Under the pieces are notes generated by a model. It was not told where the DNA came from, did no database searches, and saw nothing but the letters and a program-made list of their open reading frames with translations. Positions 1 to 9,318 of a DNA stretch of 64,000 bases are shown piece by piece; position 1 is the stretch's first letter, and the number at the start of each line of letters is the position of its first letter. The stretch lies in NCBI GenBank assembly GCA_027922465.2, contig BQMF02000646.1, forward strand, positions 62,001 through 126,000, written 5' to 3'. Both the position numbers and the translations under genes were made by a program. The DNA comes from Turritopsis dohrnii. Lineage: Eukaryota > Cnidaria > Hydrozoa > Anthoathecata > Oceaniidae.

Positions 1-462
1 CATATGGCTCAAGTAGCAATATATAGAGAACAGGAACGACTAAAGGTTGAAAAGTGTATAATGAATATCAAAGTTCTTGTTGAACAAGATAGGGAAGAAA
101 ACAACAGAGCCGTTAAAGAAGCAAGTGTGCTGATGAAGGAGAGAATGGAGGAATGTGAAAAGGTGCATCAGAATTACATTTCTTTGCTGAAAACAACAGA
201 AGAGATGGAAGAACAACGAGATTGGCTCGTGTCACTATGGGAAAACTTCAACGAAACTTATAGTGCAGCGTTAGTACATATGAGCAAACACGAAAAAATC
301 TCGTCTGCTGCAATGAAAGCTGATAAAGAACTTGGACTAAAACTGGAAAGATTGAAGTTCCAAACTTTTGACGGAAACATCCGAAAATATCCAAAGTTCA
401 AACATGACTTCCTTACACATATCCAGCCATTGTATGGACCAGATCAAACGTCATTCGTATTA
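1..462 (+). pseudogene. BEL gag, N-terminal part, cut by a MITE
   Basis: This frame encodes a charged, probably coiled-coil region followed by the start of a DUF1759-like gag domain, around the residues LKFQTFDGN. The frame reaches a TAG stop made by the first bases of the inserted MITE at 463. The same protein continues after the insertion at 599: taking out the MITE and one TA copy rejoins the two parts in frame. Gag would form the nucleocapsid of the retrotransposon particle. The true start is outside the window; an ATG at 4 is only the first one visible. Broken gag makes this copy non-autonomous as it stands. Confidence 0.8.
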
Positions 463-596
463 TAGTCTGTTCAAAAAAAATGTGCACTAATTTCAGCTTT
501 TATATAAAAACCAGGCTCAAGGGAATTGATGTAATTTGCTAAATCTGGTTTCCACATGATAACTGAAATTAGTGCACATTTTTTTTGAACAGACTA
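463..596. mobile_element. 134-bp Tc1/mariner-type MITE inside BEL gag
   Basis: The element has perfect 34-bp terminal inverted repeats that begin TAGTCTGTTC and end GAACAGACTA, flanked by a TA duplication (461-462 and 597-598). It has no coding capacity. Removing the element plus one TA restores the gag frame exactly, which fixes the insertion boundaries. Identical arms suggest recent activity. TA target duplication points to Tc1/mariner-type mobilisation; the autonomous partner is not in the window. Confidence 0.92.
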
Positions 597-598
597 TA

Positions 599-3500
599 AA
601 ATCATATCTTTCAGACGCAGTTAAAGAAGAAGTAGAAAATCTTGATGACATCAAAGATTTGTGGAAAAGGCTCGACAACAAGTATGGTGATGAAGGAAAG
701 CATATTGACGCCATAATGACTGACATAAAGGAAGCACCACTATGTCAAGAAGGAGATGCCTTAACATTGATAGAGTTTATCAACAAAATTGAAAGAGCAC
801 ACAGAGACTTGGTGAGACTTGGGCTAGAGAAGGAGATTAGCAATTCCACCATTGTATCGATGATAGAAAGAAAACTCCCAGATGAAGTCCAAAAAGAATG
901 GCTAAAGGTAGTTACTGGTGAGAGGAGAAAGGAACTATCAAGAGACAAGTTTCCGGCCCTAATGAAACTGTTATTAGAATACAGGGAGCGACTTGAATAC
1001 AGCAACTCTAGCATCAGAGCGAGGGATCATATGACAGCAACTGTAAACCTAAATCAAGCAAATAGAGGTCCGATAGACAATGGAAATAAGAAAGCAAGAT
1101 GTTGGATCCATCAAAATGGTGGCGATCACCCAATTTGGAGATGTAGAAGCTTCGAAGGTAAATCTCCGAACGAAAAGGTTGAGCTAGTAAAGAAAAATAA
1201 CGCGTGTTTCGCATGTCTCGAGATAGGTCACAACGCTAATAACTGCAGCCGTGGATTCAAATGCAAAGAGAAAGGATGTGATCTCCCTCACCACCAACTT
1301 CTACATGAAGCTCACGCATCAGGAATAACATTTCACTGCTCTGGTGAAAGTGACACAATATTACAGCTGCAAAGCATAAATGGAGGTACGAAGACTGGAG
1401 TTAAAGTTCCCCTTAACACTTTATGGGACGCAGGAAGCACCATTTCATTGATAACCCTGGCAACGGCCCGAAAATTACACCTTCAAGGTCGAAAGATCAG
1501 ACTTCAGATGACGAAGGTTGGAGGTGACACAAAACTCATGGATACGTACAGTTATAAATTGTACCTAGAGGATACGACTGGAGTTTCTCACGAAATAGAT
1601 GTGCTTGGTATTGATACAATATCTACTGATATAACGGAGATCAAGTTCGACAAAATCCGAAGCATTTTCAGCGATATAGATTGCTCGAAATTGGAACGAC
1701 CGAAAAATGGAAACATTGAATGCTTGATAGGCTTTCAATACGCAGCATTCCATCCAGTACTTAAAAAGGCTGTAGGTCATCTTTTGCTGCTAGAGAACAG
1801 ATTTGGGCTTGTAGTTGGAGGTTCACATCCAGCGCTGAAGGAAAACACGATGAAATTAGTTAAGCAAGCCGATGTTGCAAATGTGACAGCTAGCATTGAA
1901 GAATTCTATTCTATAGAGAATTTAGGAGTACAGTGTATCCCGAAGTGTGGATCATGCAGATGTGGGAAATGTCATCCAGGGGGAAAGAACATGTCCCTAA
2001 AGGAGGAGAAAGAGTACAAGCTCATCACCAGTAATCTAAGCTACGACGAAAATAACAAGAAATGGCAGGCTAGCTATCCCTGGATAAAGAATCCCTATGA
2101 TTTACCCAACAACAGAAGTGCTGCCCTCGTAAGACTGAAATCAACAGAAAGGCAGCTGAAGAAGAACGCCCAACATGCTTCACTATACACACGTCAGATC
2201 GAAGACATGATCGAGAGAGGTGTCTCTCGAAAGGTTCCAGAAAAGGAATTGATGGAATATCAAGGACCGATCCACTACATATCTCATCATGCTGTGATGA
2301 AGCCAGCGTCCAAAAGTACACCATGTCGAATAGTGTTCAACAGCAGTGCAAGTTTTCATGGACATGTGTTAAACGAATATTTCGCGAAGGGTCCGGACAT
2401 GCTCAATAAGCTACTAAGTGTGCTTATGAAGTTTCGAGAAGAACATTTCGCATTCATTGGAGACATATCTAAGATGTTTCATTCAATAAATATACCAATT
2501 TTTGATCAAATGACACATCTATTTTTATGGCGAAACTTGGATACTGACAAAGAACCGGAAACATATGCAATGACAGCTGTAAATTTTGGAGATAGACCTT
2601 CTGCTACAATTGCAGTTGCAGCACTTCGCAAGACTGCTGAAATGAACCAACAACAACTTCCGAACGCAGCACGTATCATTGTGAATAACAGTTACATGGA
2701 TGACATTTCAGACAGTGTGTCAACTCAAAATGAAGCAATAAAAAGAACAAAGGAAATAGATAAAGTACTCGCAACCGGTGGATTTAAAGTTAAAGGATGG
2801 GTATTTTCGGGGAGCAAGAGCAACACCAATGAAACCCAGGATCAAAAAGCTGTGCAGGTTCTAACGCAAACAGCAGGTATGGAACACACGAGTGAAAGAA
2901 TCTTGGGTATGCAATGGGACTCCCTGAATGATAAATTTCTTTACAGTGCTAAGCTGAACTTTTCACGAGGAAAACAGATGCAACCCAATCTTAACCTATC
3001 ACAGGTACCTGAGTTTGTACCTCAGCCACTCACGAAGCGTCTTATCCTCTCACAAGTGAATGGCATTTATGACCCCCTCGGATTAATCTCGCCTTTCACA
3101 GTAAAGGCCAAGATCCTGATGAGAAAGCTCTGGGCGCAAGATAAGAAGATTGACTGGGATGAGGCTATTCCCGATCACTTCAGGAATGAATGGATTACCT
3201 TCTTCCAGCAAATGTTTCTGCTTGAAGACATAACGTTCCCTCGTTGTATCAAACCACAAGGGAGTATTGGCAATCCAATCTTAGTGTTATTTTCTGATGG
3301 GTCAAATGAAGCATACGGTGCCGCTGCCTATGCAAGATGGAAAATAGTCGATGGAACATACGACACAAGACTCATTGCAGCTAAGAATCGAATAGCCCCT
3401 TTGAAGACCGTAGATATCGTGCGACTTGAACTTTCTGGAGCAATACTCAGCAAACGTCTGAGAGCAACCATTGAAACCGAAATGCGTCTTCGATTTGAAA

Positions 3501-5338
3501 GAGTTTATCATATTATTGACAGTGAGATTGTCAAAGCAATGATCAGCAAAGAAAGTTATGGTTTCAACACCTTTGCAGCGAACCGCATTGGAGAAATACA
3601 AGCATCAACGCAACCATCTGAATGGTTTTGGACACAAGGATCTCTAAATATCGCTGACTGGCTTACACGTGGTAAATCTCCATCAGATCTCGACGAGTTA
3701 AGTATGTGGCAAAATGGTCCAAATTTTCTACAGTTGCCCGAGGGTGAGTGGCCAATTTCCAGTCAAACGAAGGTAAAGGATTTACCAGAACGAAGTAAGG
3801 TATCATTTGTAGCTCAGACGAATGCAAATAACATCGATGATCTAGCAACACGCATTGACATCCACAGATTCAGTCGTTTTGAGTTATTGCGGAATGTCAC
3901 TGCTAGAATTCTCAAGCTTTATGAAAGATTTAAATTACCAAGTCAAACACGTCAGAATTGTATAAATCCATTGGATAGAGAAGAAGCAGACATATTTTGG
4001 ATCAAACATGCTCAAGAAGACTTGAAAAAGGAACTGGCAAGCGAACGCTTGAAGAAGCTTTGCCCAAAGATGAAAAATGGCTTGATCGTAGTGGGTGGAC
4101 GCACAGAACGATGGATGGAAGCAACTTGGAATAAGCAAGAATTCATCCTTTTACCGCGTGACCACCGCTTATCCCTACTTATTGCTCATAGTGAGCACGA
4201 ACAATCCGGTCATTTAGGCATCGCAGCAACAGTATCCAGGATTCGCTCAAAGTACTGGATCATTGGAGTTCGCAAAATCGTATCAAAATTAGTATCAAAC
4301 TGTGTCACCTGTAGAAAAAAAGCGAAGAGAATGGCCACACAAGTGATGGGTCAACTTCCAATTGAAAGATTGAAGCCTTCTCCCCCCTTTTCAGCTACTG
4401 GAGTTGATTTCTTCGGTCCATATGTTATTAAAGGAGAAGTACAAAAACGCACAAGAGGAAAGTGTTACGGTGTAATCTTTACGTGTATGATATCCAGAGC
4501 TGTGCACGTCGATGTTAGTCACAATTACTCAACTGATGCATTTTTGCAGACCTTAAGGAGATTTGCCAGCATAAGAGGATGGCCACATACTATTTTTAGC
4601 GATAATGGATCTCAATTAGTAGCTGCCTCGAAGGAATTATCAGATGCTATTAAAGATCTTGACGTAGATCGGCTACGAGCATATGGAATCTACTACAACT
4701 GTGAGTGGAAGTTTACACCAGCAGATGGACCTTGGTTCAATGGAGCAACGGAGTCTCTGGTCAAGTCTGTCAAAAAGGCTCTAAATACCTCCATTGGAGA
4801 ACAGATATTATCATTTAGCGAATTACAAACTGTTCTTTTCGAAGCCGCACAGATTGTAAATCAAAGACCAATCGGAACCCACCCATCAACACCAGAAGAT
4901 GGTTCATATATTTGTCCGAATGATCTACTCCTTGGGAGAGCCTCTAGTCACGCACCCCAAGGTCCTTTTCAAGAACGATCTAGCAACAAGTATCGCCTAG
5001 ATTTTATCCAACGTATTGTTGACACATTCTGGAAAAAATGGTCAAGAGATGTATTCCCTTCTCTAGTTGTTCGAACCAAATGGCATGTTGAACGACGCAA
5101 CGTGGAGAAAAATGATGTAGTGTTAATCGAAGATAGCAACACTGTTAGAGGTCAATGGAAAATGGGGCTAATAACTGAAACCTTTCCAGGCGATGATGGC
5201 AAGGTGAGAAGAGTGATGGTGTCATATAAGAACCAACGACCCCAAGAGGATGTTCACCAATATGCAGGGGTAAAATACACCCAGGTTGAGCGACCGGTAC
5301 AACGATTAATAGTATTGAAAGCAGCACATGACGATTAG
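599..5338 (+). CDS. BEL/Pao gag-pol polyprotein
   Basis: About 1,580 codons open to TAG. Parts in order: end of DUF1759-like gag (to about 960); CX2CX4HX4C knuckle at 1202-1246; protease with a DAGS active site near 1427 (DSG/DTG is more usual); reverse transcriptase with YMDD at 2693-2704; RNase H beginning near FSDGSNEAYG (about 3291); H2C2 zinc finger about 4150-4320; rve integrase 4390-4800 with GVDFFGP, SDNGS and GATESL, supplying the D-D-E residues; DUF5641-like tail from about 5010. It would carry out proteolysis, reverse transcription and integration of the element. Coding resumes at 599, just after the MITE; an upstream GTG-initiated reading lies inside the MITE and is not a true start. 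No frameshift is visible. Confidence 0.93.
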   Translation, partial: KSYLSDAVKEEVENLDDIKDLWKRLDNKYGDEGKHIDAIMTDIKEAPLCQEGDALTLIEFINKIERAHRDLVRLGLEKEISNSTIVSMIERKLPDEVQKEWLKVVTGERRKELSRDKFPALMKLLLEYRERLEYSNSSIRARDHMTATVNLNQANRGPIDNGNKKARCWIHQNGGDHPIWRCRSFEGKSPNEKVELVKKNNACFACLEIGHNANNCSRGFKCKEKGCDLPHHQLLHEAHASGITFHCSGESDTILQLQSINGGTKTGVKVPLNTLWDAGSTISLITLATARKLHLQGRKIRLQMTKVGGDTKLMDTYSYKLYLEDTTGVSHEIDVLGIDTISTDITEIKFDKIRSIFSDIDCSKLERPKNGNIECLIGFQYAAFHPVLKKAVGHLLLLENRFGLVVGGSHPALKENTMKLVKQADVANVTASIEEFYSIENLGVQCIPKCGSCRCGKCHPGGKNMSLKEEKEYKLITSNLSYDENNKKWQASYPWIKNPYDLPNNRSAALVRLKSTERQLKKNAQHASLYTRQIEDMIERGVSRKVPEKELMEYQGPIHYISHHAVMKPASKSTPCRIVFNSSASFHGHVLNEYFAKGPDMLNKLLSVLMKFREEHFAFIGDISKMFHSINIPIFDQMTHLFLWRNLDTDKEPETYAMTAVNFGDRPSATIAVAALRKTAEMNQQQLPNAARIIVNNSYMDDISDSVSTQNEAIKRTKEIDKVLATGGFKVKGWVFSGSKSNTNETQDQKAVQVLTQTAGMEHTSERILGMQWDSLNDKFLYSAKLNFSRGKQMQPNLNLSQVPEFVPQPLTKRLILSQVNGIYDPLGLISPFTVKAKILMRKLWAQDKKIDWDEAIPDHFRNEWITFFQQMFLLEDITFPRCIKPQGSIGNPILVLFSDGSNEAYGAAAYARWKIVDGTYDTRLIAAKNRIAPLKTVDIVRLELSGAILSKRLRATIETEMRLRFERVYHIIDSEIVKAMISKESYGFNTFAANRIGEIQASTQPSEWFWTQGSLNIADWLTRGKSPSDLDELSMWQNGPNFLQLPEGEWPISSQTKVKDLPERSKVSFVAQTNANNIDDLATRIDIHRFSRFELLRNVTARILKLYERFKLPSQTRQNCINPLDREEADIFWIKHAQEDLKKELASERLKKLCPKMKNGLIVVGGRTERWMEATWNKQEFILLPRDHRLSLLIAHSEHEQSGHLGIAATVSRIRSKYWIIGVRKIVSKLVSNCVTCRKKAKRMATQVMGQLPIERLKPSPPFSATGVDFFGPYVIKGEVQKRTRGKCYGVIFTCMISRAVHVDVSHNYSTDAFLQTLRRFASIRGWPHTIFSDNGSQLVAASKELSDAIKDLDVDRLRAYGIYYNCEWKFTPADGPWFNGATESLVKSVKKALNTSIGEQILSFSELQTVLFEAAQIVNQRPIGTHPSTPEDGSYICPNDLLLGRASSHAPQGPFQERSSNKYRLDFIQRIVDTFWKKWSRDVFPSLVVRTKWHVERRNVEKNDVVLIEDSNTVRGQWKMGLITETFPGDDGKVRRVMVSYKNQRPQEDVHQYAGVKYTQVERPVQRLIVLKAAHDD

Positions 5339-5384
5339 ATACGCAAAACGCAAAGATGTATATAGTCCTTTTTCGTCGGTGGAG

Positions 5385-5774
5385 TGTTTTGAACATACGT
5401 TCGGAACGCAATAACAAAGATGGTAGACGAGACATGATAGACGAGAGATAAGTTAGAACGCTAGAAGCTGCCAGCATTAATTCATGTATAGACTGCTAGA
5501 ACGCCTTGACAAAACATCGTTTGAGGACAATACGATTGGAGCTATAGTGGAGTTAAAGTACGTTGAATTCATAGGCTCGTTTATCATTTATATAGGACAC
5601 TCTGTTATGTTACATGAACTATATATAGTACACTTTTTCTAGGTTTGTATTTATCGTAGTTCTATATGCTTGTATAGGCACATATATATTGATCTGTATT
5701 TTAGGTATTTCGAACCTATTGAAATATATCTGTTTGAAAGATTCCAGTTTCTCCTTATTTAAGTCCTCAAAACA
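5385..5774 (+). repeat. 3' LTR of the BEL element
   Basis: The segment starts TGTTTTGA and ends TCAAAACA, an 8-bp inverted pair with the TG...CA ends expected of an LTR. It lies 46 bp after the pol stop and directly after a purine run. TATA-like stretches occur near 5595 and 5622. The length of 390 bp fits BEL LTRs. The partner LTR is off the window, so the 5-bp target duplication (CCAAC on this side) cannot be confirmed. Confidence 0.75.
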
Positions 5775-8254
5775 CCAACAACAAACGTTTTAAGCGATGC
5801 TTCGAATTTGGTGTAACTGAAGCTCTTCATTGTGTTTTTAGTGGGAAAAATGTCTGTTTTTTCGTGAAAAAGTGGCAAGACAATAAAATACTTATGTAAG
5901 GAATGTTTTGGTAGTTTTCATGTAAAGGCACACACGAAATTTCAAAAAGGCCGCTAGGTTTGGACAGCAGAAAAAAAAAACAAGAAATGCTTTGCATATT
6001 TACAAACAAATCGCGTTAAGGAAGACTTTCAGATCAACATAAAAAAAAAATATTAAATTTTTTTTTAATTTATATACTCTGAATTCGATAAATGCTGTCA
6101 ATCTTCCTGTCAAACTTCCAAGATCACAACCGCAAAATGGAAAACATAGATTTGGTGATGCAAAATGCACCCATACCAAAATCAACATAACTGAAATCAG
6201 TAATTTGTGCTTTAGTTTGATTATAAGTTACAGGTTATTTAATTTAACAATATGGCATGTACCATGTTTTTTATTTACAAACATTCTTGACCTGAATTGA
6301 CATATTCAAGACCAGTATATATATCAAAACTCTTTATATACAAAATTCGAAAAAAGATTGAATGATTTTTGACATTAATTTAATACCTGGATTAAATTTG
6401 GCGAAATTTAATTTAATTTAATTCACGCCAAATTTATTTTTTTCTTCCATCGCCAAATTAAGTCCTCGCCAAATTTAATTTTTTTCGTCCTTCACCAAAT
6501 TAAATTCACTAAAAATTGACTTTTTTGTTCTGTCGCCAAATTAAATCCATCGAAAATTCAACTTTTTTTTATGCATTGGTTCTTTTTACAGTATTATAAC
6601 AAAATATAATAAGTACTAATCAATTATTATAGTCTTGTCAGGTTTGGCATTCTTCGTATATAGCTAAGGGTTTTAAGTGTTCACCAAAGCCATTTTTTGT
6701 TTTATACTTCAACAAAATACATGGGAAAATATTTTCATTTCATCGATTTTTTCGTTCAAACAAAATTGACGGTTCAACAAACAACACAATTTTCTCAGAA
6801 CTACCCGACTTTTAAAAATCTGTAGAAACAATAGAAACAACTTTCTTGGAAATAAATTCTCGTCTCGTTTCGCGCGTCCCTTTAAAAATATGTTTACATT
6901 CCACAACTCAACAGAAACACGTAACTACCTATTGCTACGAATTCATTATAATTTCGAACAGATTCAAATCGGGTTTTCTTATGAAATAGATTTTGCCAAA
7001 TTCTTTATGCATGTTCTCCTGCTGTGTAATAGCGCTTTTATAATTGCCTTATAATTGTATAAGAAATCAAACAAGATAGGGAAATAGAAAAGATTACGGT
7101 CCTTTTGTAGTTTCTTACGCATTTTTAATTAGACGTAAAAATATTTGCAATGATCTTCGTGTAATTTTTCTCTGATCAATCTCCATCTGTGCTTATTGTT
7201 TTACGTTCGTGCATCACGTGAGCGAAAAAACGGAACGGAACGGTACGGAACGGAACGGAACAGAGCCAACAAAAGCAATACGGAAGGACTTTCCTGCGCC
7301 ACGACGGACCACATTCAGATCACATTTCTATATTGTAAACATAAAAAGTTAACGAACACGAACAATACGTGATCCAAACTTACAAAAATCTGCACCACGA
7401 ATATATAACTGAATGCACAAATTTGTGTTGAATGCAGGTCGTGCAATGTTTTAAATTTGTAGTTGCCATGGTGCATGGTGAGTAGGAAGGCTGTTCGTAG
7501 TAATTAGTAAAAGTTAAAAACTGATATCATCATCGATAAAAGGTTAATTAAAACAAAAAGTATAAATTATACTGCTAAACTAACCAAATGATGGCATACA
7601 AATTCATTCACATAGCAAGAGAAACATAAAATATAAGTGATGCAGTAGACAGACATGCTTGATGTTGAAGAACTTTTGAAATGTAAGGGGGTTACTGCGC
7701 TGGCATTTTGAAGACGTGCAGTGTACGAATTTTTCGCTTCATGTATTGATTTCATGCACGAAGTATACATTATATGCTAACGAATTTGAAGCAGCATGTT
7801 TACGTTAATGAACTCGCACCTTTCTGCCAGCTCGAACAGATAGCTTTCTTTTGTGGATAACAACCTCGTTAACATTTCAAGATCCATATTGACGGACACA
7901 ACACTATAAGTGCCCAAAATGAAATATGTACATAGAAATTAAAACATACTAATTAAAACATTTATAACACTTTTCCTGAAATTACACCAATCTTGATAAT
8001 TTTGAAAAATATCATCCTTTCCACTAGAAATTTACTATTACTATGTCCCACAGTGATAACTAAACGGAGCATTGCACAATGACTAATAACTTGATAAACA
8101 CGCCGGAATGCCCTAGTTTCTGCCTTTAAATTACTAAACTTAATTTCAAGCAATTTTCAATTTCCTAAGGCGTGTCCACATTTTGTTGCCGGAAAGTTTT
8201 CTTCGGCCTAATAGTATTTTGCACATGATGTTTATACTTTAGTTTGTATCAATA
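5775..8254. other. Non-coding AT-rich repeat region
   Basis: No gene is supported. It contains the first arm of a large inverted repeat (about 5960-7680), a block at about 6370-6570 of short modules of the type CGCCAAATTAAAT, and a short GGAACGGAAC-type run near 7235-7262. Open frames here are short and run through repeat sequence. Confidence 0.6.
5960..7680 (+). repeat. Inverted-repeat arm A of a dispersed repeat
   Basis: Two blocks match, in reverse complement and same order, sequence at about 16738-17785. Block 5960-6380 matches 17330-17785 and block 7330-7680 matches 16738-17090. About 950 bp between them in this arm is replaced by about 240 bp in the other. The terminal part (about 7680-7790) also matches 13860-14010. 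No coding capacity is visible; it looks like a non-autonomous repeat family of unknown class. Confidence 0.7.
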
Positions 8255-8881
8255 TGTTGAAATCGTCAGGGATAATTCACTACTGGAATGAAGAACCTTG
8301 TGGTTCTGTTGAATAATATATGTCATCGACATACCAAAAGTATTCTTTTTATCAATTTACGTTTGGTGCATGTATTGGAAAGTTAGCTAATAAAAAATGC
8401 ATTTGAATTAAATTAAAAGTTAACGAATTCGTAACTGAAATTGAAATTTTTGGATCAATTGAATGTTGAAATCGTCAGGGATAATTCACTACTGGAATGA
8501 AGAACCTTGTGGTTCTGTTGAATAATATATGTCATCGACATACCAAAAGTATTCTTTTTATCAATTTATGTTTGGTGCATGTATTGGAAAGTTAGCTAAT
8601 AAAAAATGCATTTGAATTAAATTAAAAGTTAACGAATTCGTAACTGAAATTGAAATTTTTGGATCAATTGAATGTTGAAATCGTCAGGGATAATTCACTA
8701 CTGGAATGAAGAACCTTGTGGTTCTGTTGAATAGTATATGTCATCGACATACCAAAAGTATTCTTTTTATCAGTTTATGTTTGGTGCATGTATTGGAAAG
8801 TTAGCTAATAAAAAATGCATTTGAATTAAATTAAAAGTTAACGAATTCGTAACTGAAATTGAAATTTTTGGATCAATTGAT
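8255..8881. repeat. Tandem array, 3 copies of a 209-bp unit
   Basis: Units start at 8255, 8464 and 8673, each beginning TGTTGAAATCG, with only scattered single-base differences. The array ends about 120 bp before the start codon of the PAN/PA14 gene at 9004. Near-identity means recent amplification, or possibly an assembly effect. Confidence 0.93.
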
Positions 8882-9003
8882 CTTATGTAAAGTAGAATTG
8901 GATTTATATAGAAAAACGTATGCTTGATGATAAAGGTTAATCGTGTGAAGCAATTATGAAATGTGAAGAGGAAATGAAACTTTTATTCTCTTAACTTTTG
9001 AAA

Positions 9004-9318
9004 ATGAAACTAATTTTCTACTTGCTCCTGATTATTTCACAAAGCACTTGTAGTTGCCATATCATCAGACTTCCGTGCAGAAGACATGGCAACTTCAGTA
9101 TTTTAAAACCTGGTGTTCGAAATAAGGATGGCGTGATCAAGACTTTCGCTAATGTTGATAAAACACGTTGTTGCTTACATTGTGTAGCTGATGATCAGTG
9201 TGGTTATGTCAATTATAAAATTGACAACTCCAAGTGTGAACTTCTCATGAAAAACGATGTAGGAGAAGATATTGATGACAACTGGTTGTTTATATCAACA
9301 GATTATCAAAGTAGAAAC
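9004..9318 (+). CDS. Secreted PAN/PA14 protein, exon 1 (signal peptide + PAN)
   Basis: First coding exon of a four-exon gene (9004-9318, 11509-11596, 18477-18780, 19194-19371; about 294 aa). The ATG at 9004 starts a clear signal peptide (MKLIFYLLLIISQSTC); an upstream TTG at 8998 is not needed. The rest is a PAN/apple-like domain with a paired-Cys core (CCLHC...C...C) and the WLFISTDY end usual before an EGF-like module. The exon ends at a strong donor, AAC|GTAAGG, in phase 0 after 105 codons; reading on would meet a stop 20 codons later. PAN domains bind proteins or sugars, so an extracellular recognition or matrix role is likely. The specific function is unknown. Confidence 0.82.

Larger units (their letters stand above)
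1..5774 (+). mobile_element. BEL/Pao LTR retrotransposon, 5' end outside window
   Basis: Continuous gag-pol coding sequence is followed by a 3' LTR. Domain order is that of BEL/Pao elements: DUF1759-like gag, CCHC knuckle, DUF1758-like aspartic protease, reverse transcriptase with YMDD, RNase H, H2C2 zinc finger, rve integrase and a DUF5641-like C-terminus. The 5' LTR and the start of gag lie before base 1. The 4.7-kb pol frame has no stop, so the copy looks fairly young apart from the MITE inserted in gag. A purine-rich GGTGGAG just before the LTR is a plausible polypurine tract. Confidence 0.93.

Noticed and set aside
8255..8881. CRISPR-like array
   Set aside because: Units are 209 bp, near-identical throughout and without spacers, in an animal genome; it is a simple tandem repeat.
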